Shown here one piece after another: positions 18,461 through 29,507 of a DNA stretch of 64,000 nt. The position numbers were made by a program, and so were the translations under genes. This DNA is from Phycicoccus avicenniae_A (GTDB taxonomy: Bacteria; Actinomycetota; Actinomycetes; Actinomycetales; Dermatophilaceae): assembly GCF_050496545.1 (NCBI RefSeq), contig NZ_JBNVZV010000016.1:31464-95463 (forward strand). The letters are read 5' to 3'. Each line of letters begins with the position of its first letter. Within the stretch, counting starts at the first letter, position 1. The notes beneath the pieces were generated by a model, which was not told the DNA's origin, ran no database searches, and worked only from the letters and a program-made list of their open reading frames with translations.

Positions 18461-20661
18461 TCGGTGATCCCGACGCGGGCGTGCAGCCGCCGCAGCGGCG
18501 CCGGCGCCCACCAGTTGGCGCGGCCGAGCACGGCCATCGTGGCGGGGACGAGGAGCATCCGGACCAGTGTGGCGTCGATCGTGATGGCCAGCACGAGGGC
18601 GACCCCCATCTGCTTCATGACGAGCAGGTCGCCCGCGGCGAAGCCGGAGAAGACGATGACCATGAGCAGCGCCGCCGAGGTGATGATCCGCCCCGAGCGC
18701 TGCAGCCCGAGCACGACCGCCTCGTGCGTGCTGCGGCCCTGCTCGTGCAGCTCGACGATGCGCGAGAGGAGGAAGACCTCGTAGTCCATCGAGAGCCCGA
18801 ACCCGAACGCGACGACGAGCAGCGGGATGGTGTTCTCGAGCCCGCCGGCCGAGGTGAAGCGCAGGAGCCCCTCGAGGTGGCCCTCCTGGAAGATCCAGAC
18901 GACGACCCCGAGGCTCGCGCCGAGCGAGAGCACGTTCATCACGAGCGCCTTGACCGGGACCACGACCGACCCGGTCATGAGGAAGAGGAGCACGAGGGTG
19001 GCGAGCACGACAGCCCCGATGGCCCACGGCGCCCGGTCGGCGACGGCCTGGCGGAAGTCGAGGATGCCCGAGGCCTGCCCGACGACCCAGGACTCGAAGG
19101 GCGGCCGGTCGGCGCGCAGCGAGTCGACGAGCGCCCGCGAGGCCTCCCCGGTCCCGCTGTCCCCGGTGTGGAACGGGACGGTGGCGACGCCGCCGTCGAG
19201 CACCCGCACGGGGTCGACCGTCTCCACGCCCGGGCGGTCCGCGGCGTCCTGCGCCCACGCGCGCACGTCGGCCTCGGGCGCCTTCGCGACGAGCACGACC
19301 TGGGCACCGGAGAGCGTGGGGTAGCCGTCGGCGAAGTCCTCGAAGAACGTGCGCTCCGGCGTGCCCTTCGGCAGCAGCTCGGCGCCCGAGCTGGTGAGGA
19401 GCATCCCGCCGACCGGCGCCGCGAGCACGACGAGCAGCGCCGAGACGACGCCGATGACGAGCCACGGCACCCGGTGCACGGACTCGGCCAGGCGGGAGAA
19501 GACGCCGGTGTCGGACCCGACCTCGGTCCCACGGCGCAGCAGCCGGCGGGCACCGAGGACGCAGAGCGCCGGCACGAGTGAGAGCGCGACGGCCATCGCG
19601 ACGACGACCACCGAAACCCCGGCGAGCGAGACGGCCCGGACGAAGTCGATCTCCAGGAGCAGCAGGCCGGCCAGCGAGATCGCCACGGTGATCGCCGAGA
19701 AGACGACCGTGCGGCCGGCGCGGTCGAGGGTGCGCCCGGTGGCCGTCGCCACCTCCTCCGGCGTGGCCTCCGCTGCGGGGCGGCCGGCCAGCAGGGTGCG
19801 CATCTCCTCCCGGAAGCGGCTGACGACGAGCAGGCCGTAGTCGATGCAGAGCCCCAGCGCGAGGACGGTGACGACGTTGACGGCGGTGGCGTCGAGGTCG
19901 AGCAGGTAGGAGAACCCGAGCAGCGAGGCCAGCGCGCCGGCGATCGAGGCGATGGCCCCGAGCACCGGGAAGCCGGCCGCGAGGAAGCCGCCGAAGACGA
20001 CGACCATCACCGCGAAGCTGACGGGCAGGGCGATGCCCTCGCCGCGCTGGCCGTCGACCCGCACCTGCTCGACGATGCGGTCGACGAGGCCGGCGAGGCC
20101 GCCGCGCTCGGAGGAGGTGGCGCCGGTGTCGCGCACGAGCCGGTCGAAGACGGCGTCGACCGCCGGGGTCGCGGCGTCCTCCTGCTCGGCGGTGACGTCC
20201 GGCGCGAAGGTGACCACGGTCGCGAAGCCGCCGGCCGCCGGGTCGCCGCGCAGCAGCATCGGGCGGGCGGCCGCGCTCGTGGGTCCGTCGGGGACGACGA
20301 ACGGGTTGACCGCCGAGCGCACGCCGTCGACCGCGCCGAGGTCGCGCACGGCGGTGGCGGCGGCCCGGGCCACGGCGGGGTCGGTGATGTCCACGCCCTC
20401 GACGAGCAGCGTGCGGGTGCCGAACGCGCTGCCGCCGGCCTCGGTGAGCACGGCTCGGCCGGAACGGTTCTCGCCGTCGACGACGATCTCGCCGGTGTCG
20501 AGGCGGTCGAACAGGCTGGGGGTGCCGAGGCCGCCGAGGGCCACCGCGAACCCGGCGACGACGAAGACCAGCCAGCCGAGCAGGAGGCGGCGGGCGTGGG
20601 TGGCGACGAACCGCCCCCAGCGCTCCAGCGCCGACCGCCCGTGCCCGGCGTGCCTCGTCAT
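18457..20661 (-). CDS. MMPL/RND-family membrane transporter
   Basis: 734 residues with the two-fold MMPL architecture: one N-terminal helix, a periplasmic-type loop (about 60-190), five or six helices (about 200-380), a second loop and a final helix bundle. The helical bundle segments LALGLCIDYGLLVVSRFREE and VVAFGFGLSMDYEVFLLSRI contain the conserved Asp-Tyr pairs that carry the proton relay. Such proteins export lipids or hydrophobic compounds in actinobacteria. No linked lipid-synthesis genes are nearby, so the cargo is open. Confidence 0.93.
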   Translation of the reverse strand: MTRHAGHGRSALERWGRFVATHARRLLLGWLVFVVAGFAVALGGLGTPSLFDRLDTGEIVVDGENRSGRAVLTEAGGSAFGTRTLLVEGVDITDPAVARAAATAVRDLGAVDGVRSAVNPFVVPDGPTSAAARPMLLRGDPAAGGFATVVTFAPDVTAEQEDAATPAVDAVFDRLVRDTGATSSERGGLAGLVDRIVEQVRVDGQRGEGIALPVSFAVMVVVFGGFLAAGFPVLGAIASIAGALASLLGFSYLLDLDATAVNVVTVLALGLCIDYGLLVVSRFREEMRTLLAGRPAAEATPEEVATATGRTLDRAGRTVVFSAITVAISLAGLLLLEIDFVRAVSLAGVSVVVVAMAVALSLVPALCVLGARRLLRRGTEVGSDTGVFSRLAESVHRVPWLVIGVVSALLVVLAAPVGGMLLTSSGAELLPKGTPERTFFEDFADGYPTLSGAQVVLVAKAPEADVRAWAQDAADRPGVETVDPVRVLDGGVATVPFHTGDSGTGEASRALVDSLRADRPPFESWVVGQASGILDFRQAVADRAPWAIGAVVLATLVLLFLMTGSVVVPVKALVMNVLSLGASLGVVVWIFQEGHLEGLLRFTSAGGLENTIPLLVVAFGFGLSMDYEVFLLSRIVELHEQGRSTHEAVVLGLQRSGRIITSAALLMVIVFSGFAAGDLLVMKQMGVALVLAITIDATLVRMLLVPATMAVLGRANWWAPAPLRRLHARVGITE

Positions 20662-20667
20662 GGCGCC

Positions 20668-20673
20668 AGAATC
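20668..20673 (-). promoter_or_regulatory. -10-like element of the MMPL-GNAT operon
   Basis: Minus-strand GATTCT ends 6 bases before the ATG at 20661. Weaker than the TAnnnT examples but with the same leaderless spacing. Confidence 0.3.
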
Positions 20674-20742
20674 CCACGGGGTCGCCGGGCGCCGGAGGGC
20701 GGTCCGGCGGTGCGGAACACCCTCCGCCGCCGGGGGCGTGGC

Positions 20743-20748
20743 TAGCGT
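20743..20748 (+). promoter_or_regulatory. -10-like element of the DinB-like gene
   Basis: TAGCGT lies 6 bases before the ATG at 20755, with no Shine-Dalgarno sequence, which predicts a leaderless transcript. Confidence 0.4.
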
Positions 20749-20754
20749 GGTCGG

Positions 20755-21267
20755 ATGCCCGCCACGCGCACCCGCCCCCCGAAGGTCGCCGACGAGCGCA
20801 CGCAGCTGCTCGGGTGGTTCGACCTGCAGCGCGGCATCGTCCGGCTCAAGTGCGAGGGGCTGAGCGACGAGCAGGCGCACCGGGTGCTCGTCCCGACCTC
20901 GCCGCTGACCACGGTCGCCGGCATCGTCGGCCACCTCGCCAACTGCGAGGACCTGTGGTTCCGCGAGGTGCTGCTCGGCGAGCGGGGCCTGGCCCCGGGG
21001 TTCGGGGAGGGCGAGGAGGACGACGGCTTCGCGGTGCAGGGGATGTCGCTCGCGAGCCTCCTCGACGCGTACGAGGCGGCCTGCGCCCGCTCCGACGCCG
21101 CCATCGCCGAGCGCTCCCTCGACGACACCGGCAGCACCGCGCTGCACTCGGTCGGCGAGGCCTCGCTGCGCTGGATGCTCCACCACATGCTCGAGGAGAC
21201 CGCGCGGCACGCCGGGCACCTCGACCTGCTCCGCGAGCTGCTCGACGGCGAGGTCGGCTACTACTGA
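20755..21267 (+). CDS. DinB-like (DUF664) four-helix protein
   Basis: 170 residues. The pattern GIVGHLANCEDLWFREVLLGE in the first half and RWMLHHMLEETARHAGHLDLLRELLDG in the second supplies the three histidines (about His59, His143/144, His154) that bind a metal in DinB/DUF664 proteins. Members of this superfamily include mycothiol- and bacillithiol-dependent transferases, so a thiol-transferase role is a reasonable but unproved guess. Confidence 0.85.
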   Translation: MPATRTRPPKVADERTQLLGWFDLQRGIVRLKCEGLSDEQAHRVLVPTSPLTTVAGIVGHLANCEDLWFREVLLGERGLAPGFGEGEEDDGFAVQGMSLASLLDAYEAACARSDAAIAERSLDDTGSTALHSVGEASLRWMLHHMLEETARHAGHLDLLRELLDGEVGYY

Positions 21268-21283
21268 CGTCGGGGCGCGGCGC

Positions 21284-21289
21284 TAGCCT
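21284..21289 (+). promoter_or_regulatory. -10-like element of rarA
   Basis: TAGCCT lies 7 bases before the GTG at 21297 in the 29-base gap after the DinB-like gene. No ribosome-binding site precedes the GTG. Confidence 0.4.
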
Positions 21290-21296
21290 CGCGGGT

Positions 21297-22718
21297 GTGA
21301 GCCACGACGGGACCGACCTCTTCGGCGCCGCCGCGCAGGACCGTGCCGGCGACGTCGGTGGCGGCGCGCCCGTCGCCCCGCTCGCCGTGCGGATGCGCCC
21401 GCGCGGCCTCGACGAGGTGCGCGGCCAGGCCGAGGTGCTGCGCCCGGGCAGCCCGCTGCGCCGGCTCATCGAGGGCAGCGGCGGTGCGGCCGGCCCGCTC
21501 TCGGCGATCCTCTGGGGCCCGCCCGGCACCGGCAAGACCACGCTCGCCCACCTCGTCGCCACCGCGGCCGACCGCGAGTTCGTCGAGCTCTCCGCCGTCA
21601 CCGCCGGCGTCAAGGACGTCCGCTCGGTGATGGAGGGCGCCGCGCGCGCCCGCGACCTCTACGGCCGCCAGACCGTGCTCTTCCTCGACGAGATCCACCG
21701 CTTCACCAAGGCCCAGCAGGACGCCCTCCTCCCGGGGGTCGAGAACCGCCAGGTCGTGCTCGTCGCGGCCACCACCGAGAACCCCAGCTTCTCGGTCATC
21801 GCCCCGCTCCTCTCGCGCTCGATGCTCGTCACGCTCGTGCCGCTCACCGACGACGAGGTCGCCGACGTCCTCTCCAGCGCGGCCGCCGACGAGCGCGGGC
21901 TCGACGGCGCGTACCGGCTCGCCGACGACGCGAGCGAGCACCTCGTCCGGCTGGCCGGCGGAGACGCCCGCCGCGCGCTGACCTTCCTCGAGGCCGCGGC
22001 CGGGGTGGCCGACGACTCCATCGCCCCGGGTGCGGCGCGCCCGGAGGTCCTCGAGGTCACGCTCGCGCACACCGAGCAGGCGGTCGCGCACGCCGCGGTC
22101 CGCTACGACCGCACGGGCGACCAGCACTACGACGTCGCCTCGGCGCTCATCAAGTCGATGCGCGGCTCCGACGTCGACGCCGCCCTGCACTACCTCGCCC
22201 GGATGCTCGAGGCGGGGGAGGACCCCCGGTTCGTCGCGCGCCGCATCGTCATCGCCGCGTCCGAGGACGTCGGGATGGCCGACCCCACCGCCCTGCAGAC
22301 CGCCGTCGCCGCGATGCACGCCGTCGCCCAGATCGGGATGCCGGAGGCGCGGATCATCCTCGCCCAGGCGGTGGTCCACAACGCGCTGGCCCCGAAGTCG
22401 AACGCCGCGTACGGCGGCATCAACGCGGCCATCGCCGACGTCCGGGCCGGGCGCGGCGGGCCGGTGCCGCTGCACCTGCGGGGCAGCGGGTACGGCGGGG
22501 CCGAGCGCATCGCGCAGGCCTCGGCGAAGGCCTCCGGCCGCGCGAAGGCACCGAGCTACGTCTACGCCCACGACCAGCCCGACGGCGTCGCGGCCCAGCA
22601 GTACCTGCCCGACGACCTCGCCGAGGGCACCGACTACTACCACCCCACCGACCGCGGGTTCGAGGCCCGGCTCCAGGAGCGGTGGCGCTGGCTGCGCGAG
22701 CGCCTCGGCCGCACCTGA
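21297..22718 (+). CDS. rarA: Replication-associated recombination protein A (MgsA/RarA AAA+ ATPase)
   Basis: 473 residues. Walker A GPPGTGKTT (about 73-81), Walker B LFLDEIHRF (about 128-136), sensor 1 AATTENPS, then the C-terminal tetramerisation domain with HYDVASALIKSMRGSDVDAALHYLARM split across residues 275-310. RarA acts at stalled forks with SSB and the replisome. It matches Rv2559c in the conserved aspS-rarA-alaS neighbourhood. GTG chosen because it starts the conserved N-terminus and fits the -10 spacing. Confidence 0.95.
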   Translation: MSHDGTDLFGAAAQDRAGDVGGGAPVAPLAVRMRPRGLDEVRGQAEVLRPGSPLRRLIEGSGGAAGPLSAILWGPPGTGKTTLAHLVATAADREFVELSAVTAGVKDVRSVMEGAARARDLYGRQTVLFLDEIHRFTKAQQDALLPGVENRQVVLVAATTENPSFSVIAPLLSRSMLVTLVPLTDDEVADVLSSAAADERGLDGAYRLADDASEHLVRLAGGDARRALTFLEAAAGVADDSIAPGAARPEVLEVTLAHTEQAVAHAAVRYDRTGDQHYDVASALIKSMRGSDVDAALHYLARMLEAGEDPRFVARRIVIAASEDVGMADPTALQTAVAAMHAVAQIGMPEARIILAQAVVHNALAPKSNAAYGGINAAIADVRAGRGGPVPLHLRGSGYGGAERIAQASAKASGRAKAPSYVYAHDQPDGVAAQQYLPDDLAEGTDYYHPTDRGFEARLQERWRWLRERLGRT

Positions 22719-22769
22719 GCACCACCTCGCCGGTGGCACCCCGCGTCGCCGGTGAGAGGTTGTCGCGCA

Positions 22770-22863
22770 GGGGTGCCACGGCGCCGCGGCGGAGCAGCGT
22801 CACCCCGGCGGCGCGGCCGGACCCCGGCGGAGCGCGGGAACGCCGGCGGGGCGGGAGAACCCC
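22770..22863. repeat. 94-bp repeat, copy 1
   Basis: Matches bases 23314-23407 in the same orientation over the full 94 bases with only three substitutions and no gap. Very G+C rich. Its first ten bases also pair with 22733-22742 just upstream. The two copies bracket the TraR/DksA-like gene. It is not coding: the frames across it give Arg/Gly/Ala-rich nonsense. Confidence 0.9.
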
Positions 22864-22896
22864 TGCGGGGCGCTCGGACCCCGCGACCGCAGGGGT
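22859..22896 (+). terminator. Hairpin at the end of repeat copy 1
   Basis: A 10-bp perfect stem (22859-22868 with 22887-22896) and an 18-base loop, between rarA and the TraR-like gene. It could terminate rarA transcription. There is no T-tract, and the corresponding sequence after repeat copy 2 is shorter. Confidence 0.35.
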
Positions 22897-22917
22897 GGAG
22901 GTGTCGGAGCGCTGACC

Positions 22918-22923
22918 TACCGT
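22918..22923 (+). promoter_or_regulatory. -10-like element of the TraR/DksA-like gene
   Basis: TACCGT lies 6 bases before the ATG at 22930, with no ribosome-binding site: a leaderless arrangement. Confidence 0.45.
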
Positions 22924-22929
22924 GGACGG

Positions 22930-23244
22930 ATGGACCCCGACGCGACCCTGGCCGCCCACGAGCAGCAGCTGGTCGCCGACCTCGCCACGCTGACCGCCGC
23001 CCCGCCCGAGGGCGAGAACCTCTCGTTCGGCAAGCGGATCGGTGACGGCACGTCGCTGGCCGTCGACCGGCTCTCCGCCGTCGCGGTGCAGGAGCAGCTC
23101 CTCGACTCCCTCACCCAGGTGCGCCGCGCCCGCACCCGGGTCGCCGACGGCACGTACGGCACCTGCGAGGTGTGCGGCGAGCCCATCCCCGCGGAGCGCC
23201 TCGAGGCCCGACCGTGGGCGGCGCGCTGCGTCCGCCACGCCTGA
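22930..23244 (+). CDS. TraR/DksA-type zinc-finger protein with a C3H ligand set
   Basis: 104 residues. The helical N-terminus is followed by the finger GTCEVCGEPIPAERLEARPW and then ARCVRHA. The first ligand pair is CxxC as usual, but the last pair is CVRH (CxxH) instead of CxxC, so zinc would be held by three Cys and one His. TraR/DksA proteins bind the secondary channel of RNA polymerase; small actinobacterial members are mostly uncharacterised. The gene is bracketed by the two 94-bp repeats. Confidence 0.82.
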   Translation: MDPDATLAAHEQQLVADLATLTAAPPEGENLSFGKRIGDGTSLAVDRLSAVAVQEQLLDSLTQVRRARTRVADGTYGTCEVCGEPIPAERLEARPWAARCVRHA

Positions 23245-23313
23245 GCAGCCGAGCCGCGCCGGAGCTCGACGTGCCGGCGGGAGCCTGCCGGGCCGGCGGG
23301 AGCCCGCCTTGCC

Positions 23314-23407
23314 GGGGTGCCACGGCGCCGCGGCGGAGCAGCGTCATCCCGGCGGCGCGGCCGGACCCCGGCGGAGCGCCGGAACACCGGCGGGGCGGGA
23401 GAACCCC
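23314..23407. repeat. 94-bp repeat, copy 2
   Basis: Second copy of the 22770-22863 repeat, same orientation, 91 of 94 bases identical. It fills most of the gap between the TraR-like gene and the DUF948 gene. Confidence 0.9.
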
Positions 23408-23432
23408 GGCGACCGGCACGGGGGCCGGCCGG

Positions 23433-23438
23433 TAGGGT
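23433..23438 (+). promoter_or_regulatory. -10-like element of the DUF948 gene
   Basis: TAGGGT ends 7 bases before the ATG at 23446, giving the leaderless spacing. It lies just beyond repeat copy 2. Confidence 0.4.
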
Positions 23439-23445
23439 CGGCGCC

Positions 23446-23811
23446 ATGGACGTCACCCTCGGAGGCATCGCGGGGCTCATCGCCGCGCTCGCGTTCGCGT
23501 ACCTGGTCGTGCGCGTCGCCGGGCTGGTCGGCAAGGCCGGCCGGATCCTCGACGAGACCCGCGAGAGCGTGCGCACCACCACCGAGAACGTCCAGCCGAC
23601 CCTCAAGAGCCTCACCGACACCGTGGGGCTGACCAACGACCAGCTGACCCGGGTCGACGCGATCACCAGCTCGGTCTCGACGATGACCACCAACGCCTCG
23701 GCCCTCACCTCGGTGTTCGCGGCGACCGTCGGCTCCCCGCTCATCAAGGTCGCCGCGTACAGCTACGGCGTGCGGATGGCCGTGCGTGGGCTGCGGAAGG
23801 CGTCCTCGTGA
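23446..23811 (+). CDS. DUF948 membrane-anchored protein
   Basis: 121 residues. One N-terminal helix (about residues 5-28, GLIAALAFAYLVVRVAGLV) is followed by a Thr/Val-rich amphipathic stretch with heptad spacing (LTDTVGLTNDQLTRVDAIT), typical of DUF948 proteins, which form extended coiled coils at the membrane. Function unknown. Its stop overlaps the next start (GTGA). A DUF948 gene before alaS is common in actinobacteria. Confidence 0.85.
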   Translation: MDVTLGGIAGLIAALAFAYLVVRVAGLVGKAGRILDETRESVRTTTENVQPTLKSLTDTVGLTNDQLTRVDAITSSVSTMTTNASALTSVFAATVGSPLIKVAAYSYGVRMAVRGLRKASS

Positions 23812-24188
23812 GGATGCGCACCGCCCTCCTCGGCGCCGTCGCGGTCGGGGTCGGCTACGCGGTGTGGCGGATGCCCGCCACCCAGCGCTTCGTGACGACG
23901 GTCCGGGAGGCGGCCACGCGGCGCGAGGCCGAGCTGCGCGCGGCCGTCGAGCTCGCCGTCTCCGAGGACGCCACGACCCGTGCCCCGCGGCACGCCGCGG
24001 GCGCGCGCCTGCCCGACCTCGACGTCGACGCCGGCTGGGACCGCCACGGCACCGCCCGGCCCGCCCTCGGCGAGGACGACCCCGGCCGCTCGCTGACGCC
24101 CGACGAGGCCCGCGCCCTCCTCATGGACCCCGCGGGCGCGGCCCGCACCAAGCGCGCCGACCGGCCCGACGGCGGGCGAGCTCGGTAG
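23808..24188 (+). CDS. Small protein with an N-terminal membrane segment, unknown function
   Basis: 126 residues from the GTG overlapping the DUF948 stop; an ATG two codons later is an alternative. Residues 5-20 are hydrophobic (ALLGAVAVGVGYAVW), then a charged helix, then a low-complexity tail rich in Ala, Arg and Asp. It is always read with the DUF948 gene here, so the two may act together. No family recognised. Confidence 0.7.
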   Translation: MRMRTALLGAVAVGVGYAVWRMPATQRFVTTVREAATRREAELRAAVELAVSEDATTRAPRHAAGARLPDLDVDAGWDRHGTARPALGEDDPGRSLTPDEARALLMDPAGAARTKRADRPDGGRAR

Positions 24189-24243
24189 GGGCGTCCCCGC
24201 CCCCGCCTCCGCACGCCCACCCGTCCCCCGTGCGCGTCCGGCC

Positions 24244-24249
24244 TACGAT
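24244..24249 (+). promoter_or_regulatory. Likely alaS -10 element
   Basis: TACGAT lies 45 bases before the alaS ATG, giving a leader of about 35-40 bases. A CCAGGAC sequence about 10 bases before the start may serve as ribosome-binding site. No clear -35. Confidence 0.4.
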
Positions 24250-24293
24250 GGCCGCCTGCCCGCGCACGGACCACACCCCAGGACTGACACGAC

Positions 24294-26983
<2,690 letters not shown>

Positions 26984-26984
<1 letters not shown>

Positions 26985-27517
26985 TGCCGACCCCCGGCGA
27001 GGGTCCGGAACGCGGCGTCCGGCTGGGCGTCGACGTCGGGTCCGTGCGCGTCGGCGTGGCCCGCAGCGACCCCGACGGCGTGCTGGCGACGCCGCTCGAG
27101 ACGGTGCCGCGGCACGCCGAGGGGCCGGTCGCCGCGGGCGACGAGGACGTCGAGCGGATCGCCGCCCTCGTGCTCGAGCACGAGGCCGTGCGGGTCGTCG
27201 TCGGGCTGCCGCGTTCGCTCTCCGGGGAGCAAGGGCCCGCAGCGGGGCGTGCCCGGTCGTATGCTTCCGTGCTGGCGGCGCGCATCGCCCCCGTCCCGGT
27301 CCGGCTCGTCGACGAGCGGCTGACGACGGTCGAGGCGCACCGCGCGCTCCGCGACAGCGGGCTCGCCGGGAGGCGGCAGCGCGCCGTGGTCGACCAGGCC
27401 GCGGCGGTGCTCATCCTCCAGTCGGCCCTCGACGTCGAGCGGACGACCGGGACCCCTGCCGGGGAACGGGTCGGAGGACGACGGCGCAAGCCACGGACGA
27501 AGGGCACGACGACGTGA
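26984..27517 (+). CDS. ruvX: Putative pre-16S rRNA nuclease / Holliday-junction resolvase YqgF
   Basis: 177 residues. RNase H-like fold with GVDVGSVRVGVARSDPDG (first catalytic Asp about residue 17), VVVGLPRSLSGEQG, RLVDERLTTVEAHRAL (Glu) and VVDQAAAVLILQ (last Asp). YqgF/RuvX trims 16S rRNA precursor in E. coli and has been proposed as a resolvase. It is longer than usual because of a basic C-terminal tail (about 25 residues rich in Arg, Lys and Thr). It overlaps alaS by one base and mltG by four. Confidence 0.92.
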
Positions 27518-28686
27518 GCCAGGACTTCACCGAGACCATCTTCGGTGACGAGACGCCCCGGCGTGCCCCGCGCACCCGGCGCGAGGCCCAGTCGGGGCGC
27601 CGCCGCAAGCGTCCTCGTCGCGGTCGTCGCCTGCTCGCCGTGCTGCTCGCGGTCGGCCTCATCGGCGGTGCGGCCTACGGCGCGTGGACCGTGCTCGGGC
27701 CCTCGGTCACCGGCCTGTTCGGCGGGGGCGACGAGGGGGAGGTCGACTTCGCCGGCCCCGGCGAGGGCGAGGTCGAGGTGGTCGTCAAGCAGGGCGACAC
27801 CGGCGAGGTCATCGCCAGCACGCTGCGCGACGCCGGCGTCACCCGCACCCGCACCGCGTACCTCGACGCCGCCGCCGACCCCGAGTCGGCCGCGAAGATC
27901 CAGCCCGGCACCTACACGATGCTCAAGGGCATGAAGGGCCTGGACGCCTTCACCTTCCTCGTCGACCCGCAGAACCGCTCCACGCAGCGGGTCACCATCC
28001 GCGAGGGCCTGTGGCGCGACGAGACCTTCGCCGCGCTGTCCAAGGCCACCGGTGTGCCCGTCGCGCAGTACGAGAAGGCCGCGAAGAACCCGAAGTCCAT
28101 CGGGCTCCCCGCCGAGGCCGACGGCTCGGTCGAGGGCTGGCTCTTCCCGGCGAGCTACGAGTTCGACGACAAGACCACCGCCGCCCAGCAGCTGACCCAG
28201 ATGGTCGCCCTCAGCGTCAAGACGCTCGAGGACGCCGGCGTGGACCGCAAGGACTGGGAGCGCACGCTGACCATCGCCTCGATCGTCGAGGGCGAGGTGA
28301 GCGGCGACGCCGACCGCGGCAAGGTCGCCCGCGTCGTGCTCAACCGGCTCGAGGGCGGTCCGCCCAGCTACGGGCTGCTCCAGATGGACTCCACCGTGCA
28401 CTACGCCGCCCAGCAGCGCGGCAAGGCCGGCACCAGCGACGCGCAGCGCAACTCGGACAGCCCCTACAACACCTACAAGGTGCAGGGCCTGCCGCCCGGC
28501 CCGATCGGCAACCCCGGCGCCGCCTCCATCGAGGCGGCGGCGAACCCGACCCCCGGCGACTGGGTGTTCTTCGTGACCGTCGACCCCAGCACCGGCGAGA
28601 CGAAGTTCGCCACGACGTCGGCCGAGCACAACCGTAACGTGCAGGAGTTCCAGCAGTGGTGCTCCGACAATCCCGGCAAGTGCTGA
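27514..28686 (+). CDS. mltG: Endolytic murein transglycosylase MltG
   Basis: 390 residues. A basic cytoplasmic N-terminus (about 1-40, many Arg/Lys), one membrane helix (about 41-62), a LysM-like segment and the YceG domain. The catalytic Glu is in IASIVEGEV (about residue 259; the usual motif is ASIVEKE). YNTYKVQGLPPGPIGNPG is the conserved C-terminal block. It cleaves nascent glycan strands and sets their length. Its place between ruvX and aroE is the standard actinobacterial order (Rv2553c). Confidence 0.95.
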   Translation: MSQDFTETIFGDETPRRAPRTRREAQSGRRRKRPRRGRRLLAVLLAVGLIGGAAYGAWTVLGPSVTGLFGGGDEGEVDFAGPGEGEVEVVVKQGDTGEVIASTLRDAGVTRTRTAYLDAAADPESAAKIQPGTYTMLKGMKGLDAFTFLVDPQNRSTQRVTIREGLWRDETFAALSKATGVPVAQYEKAAKNPKSIGLPAEADGSVEGWLFPASYEFDDKTTAAQQLTQMVALSVKTLEDAGVDRKDWERTLTIASIVEGEVSGDADRGKVARVVLNRLEGGPPSYGLLQMDSTVHYAAQQRGKAGTSDAQRNSDSPYNTYKVQGLPPGPIGNPGAASIEAAANPTPGDWVFFVTVDPSTGETKFATTSAEHNRNVQEFQQWCSDNPGKC

Positions 28687-29507
28687 GGGCGGCGGTCCTC
28701 GGGTCGCCGGTCGCGCACTCGCTCTCCCCGGTGCTGCACCGGGCGGGCTACGCCGCGGCCGGGCTCGACGGGTGGGAGTACGGGCGCCACGAGGTCGACG
28801 CCGCCGGGCTCGCCGGCTTCGTGGGCGGGCTCGACGGCGACTGGCGCGGGCTCTCGCTGACGATGCCCCTCAAGGAGGCGGCGCTCGCCCTGGCCGCCGA
28901 GGCCTCCGAGGTCGCGCACCGTGCCGGCGCCGCCAACACGCTGGTGCGCCGGGCCGACGGTGGCTGGGACGCCACGAACACCGACGTCGCCGGTGTGGTG
29001 GGCGCGCTGCGCCCGCACCTGCCGGGCGTGCCGGGCCGGGCCCTGGTGATCGGTGCGGGCGCCACGGCGCGCTCGTGCGTGCTCGCGCTCGCCGAGCTCG
29101 GCGTCACCACCCTCACCGTGCGTGCCCGGGACACCGGGCGGGCCGCCGACCTGCTCGCCTGGGCGCTGGACGCCGGCGTCGGCATCCGCAACGGCTCGGT
29201 GGCCGCCATCGACCCGTGGGTCACGACCCGCGACGACGTCGTCGTCTCCACGGTCCCGCCCGAGGGGTCGCAGGCCGTGGCCGCCACGGTGCCCGCCGCG
29301 CACGCCGGCGTGCTCCTCGACGTCGTCTACGCCGGCTGGCCCACGCCGGTGGCCCGGGCCGCCGAGGCCGCCGGGATGACCGTCGTCGGCGGTCTCGACC
29401 TCCTCGTGCACCAGGCCGCCGAGCAGTTCGAGCTCTTCACCGGGCGGCCCGCCCCGCTCGAGGCGATGCTCGCCGCCGGCCGCGCCGCCCTCGGGCCGCG
29501 GCCGTGA
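28656..29507 (+). CDS. aroE: Shikimate dehydrogenase
   Basis: Reduces 3-dehydroshikimate with NADPH. 283 residues from the GTG at 28656. Shikimate-binding segment GSPVAHSLSPVLHRAGY, LTMPLKE with the catalytic Lys, TNTDVAGV, and the nucleotide loop VIGAGATARS. Two starts compete: GTG 28656 has AGGAG 8 bases upstream but overlaps mltG by 31 bases; GTG 28680 (giving VLRAAVLGS) overlaps by 7 bases but has no ribosome-binding site. The stop overlaps the peptidase gene (GTGA). Confidence 0.94.
   Translation: MVLRQSRQVLRAAVLGSPVAHSLSPVLHRAGYAAAGLDGWEYGRHEVDAAGLAGFVGGLDGDWRGLSLTMPLKEAALALAAEASEVAHRAGAANTLVRRADGGWDATNTDVAGVVGALRPHLPGVPGRALVIGAGATARSCVLALAELGVTTLTVRARDTGRAADLLAWALDAGVGIRNGSVAAIDPWVTTRDDVVVSTVPPEGSQAVAATVPAAHAGVLLDVVYAGWPTPVARAAEAAGMTVVGGLDLLVHQAAEQFELFTGRPAPLEAMLAAGRAALGPRP

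Noticed and set aside
22752..23045. Plus-strand open frame across repeat copy 1
   Set aside because: Low-complexity Arg/Gly/Pro translation running through the 94-bp repeat and out of frame into the zinc-finger gene; no family match.
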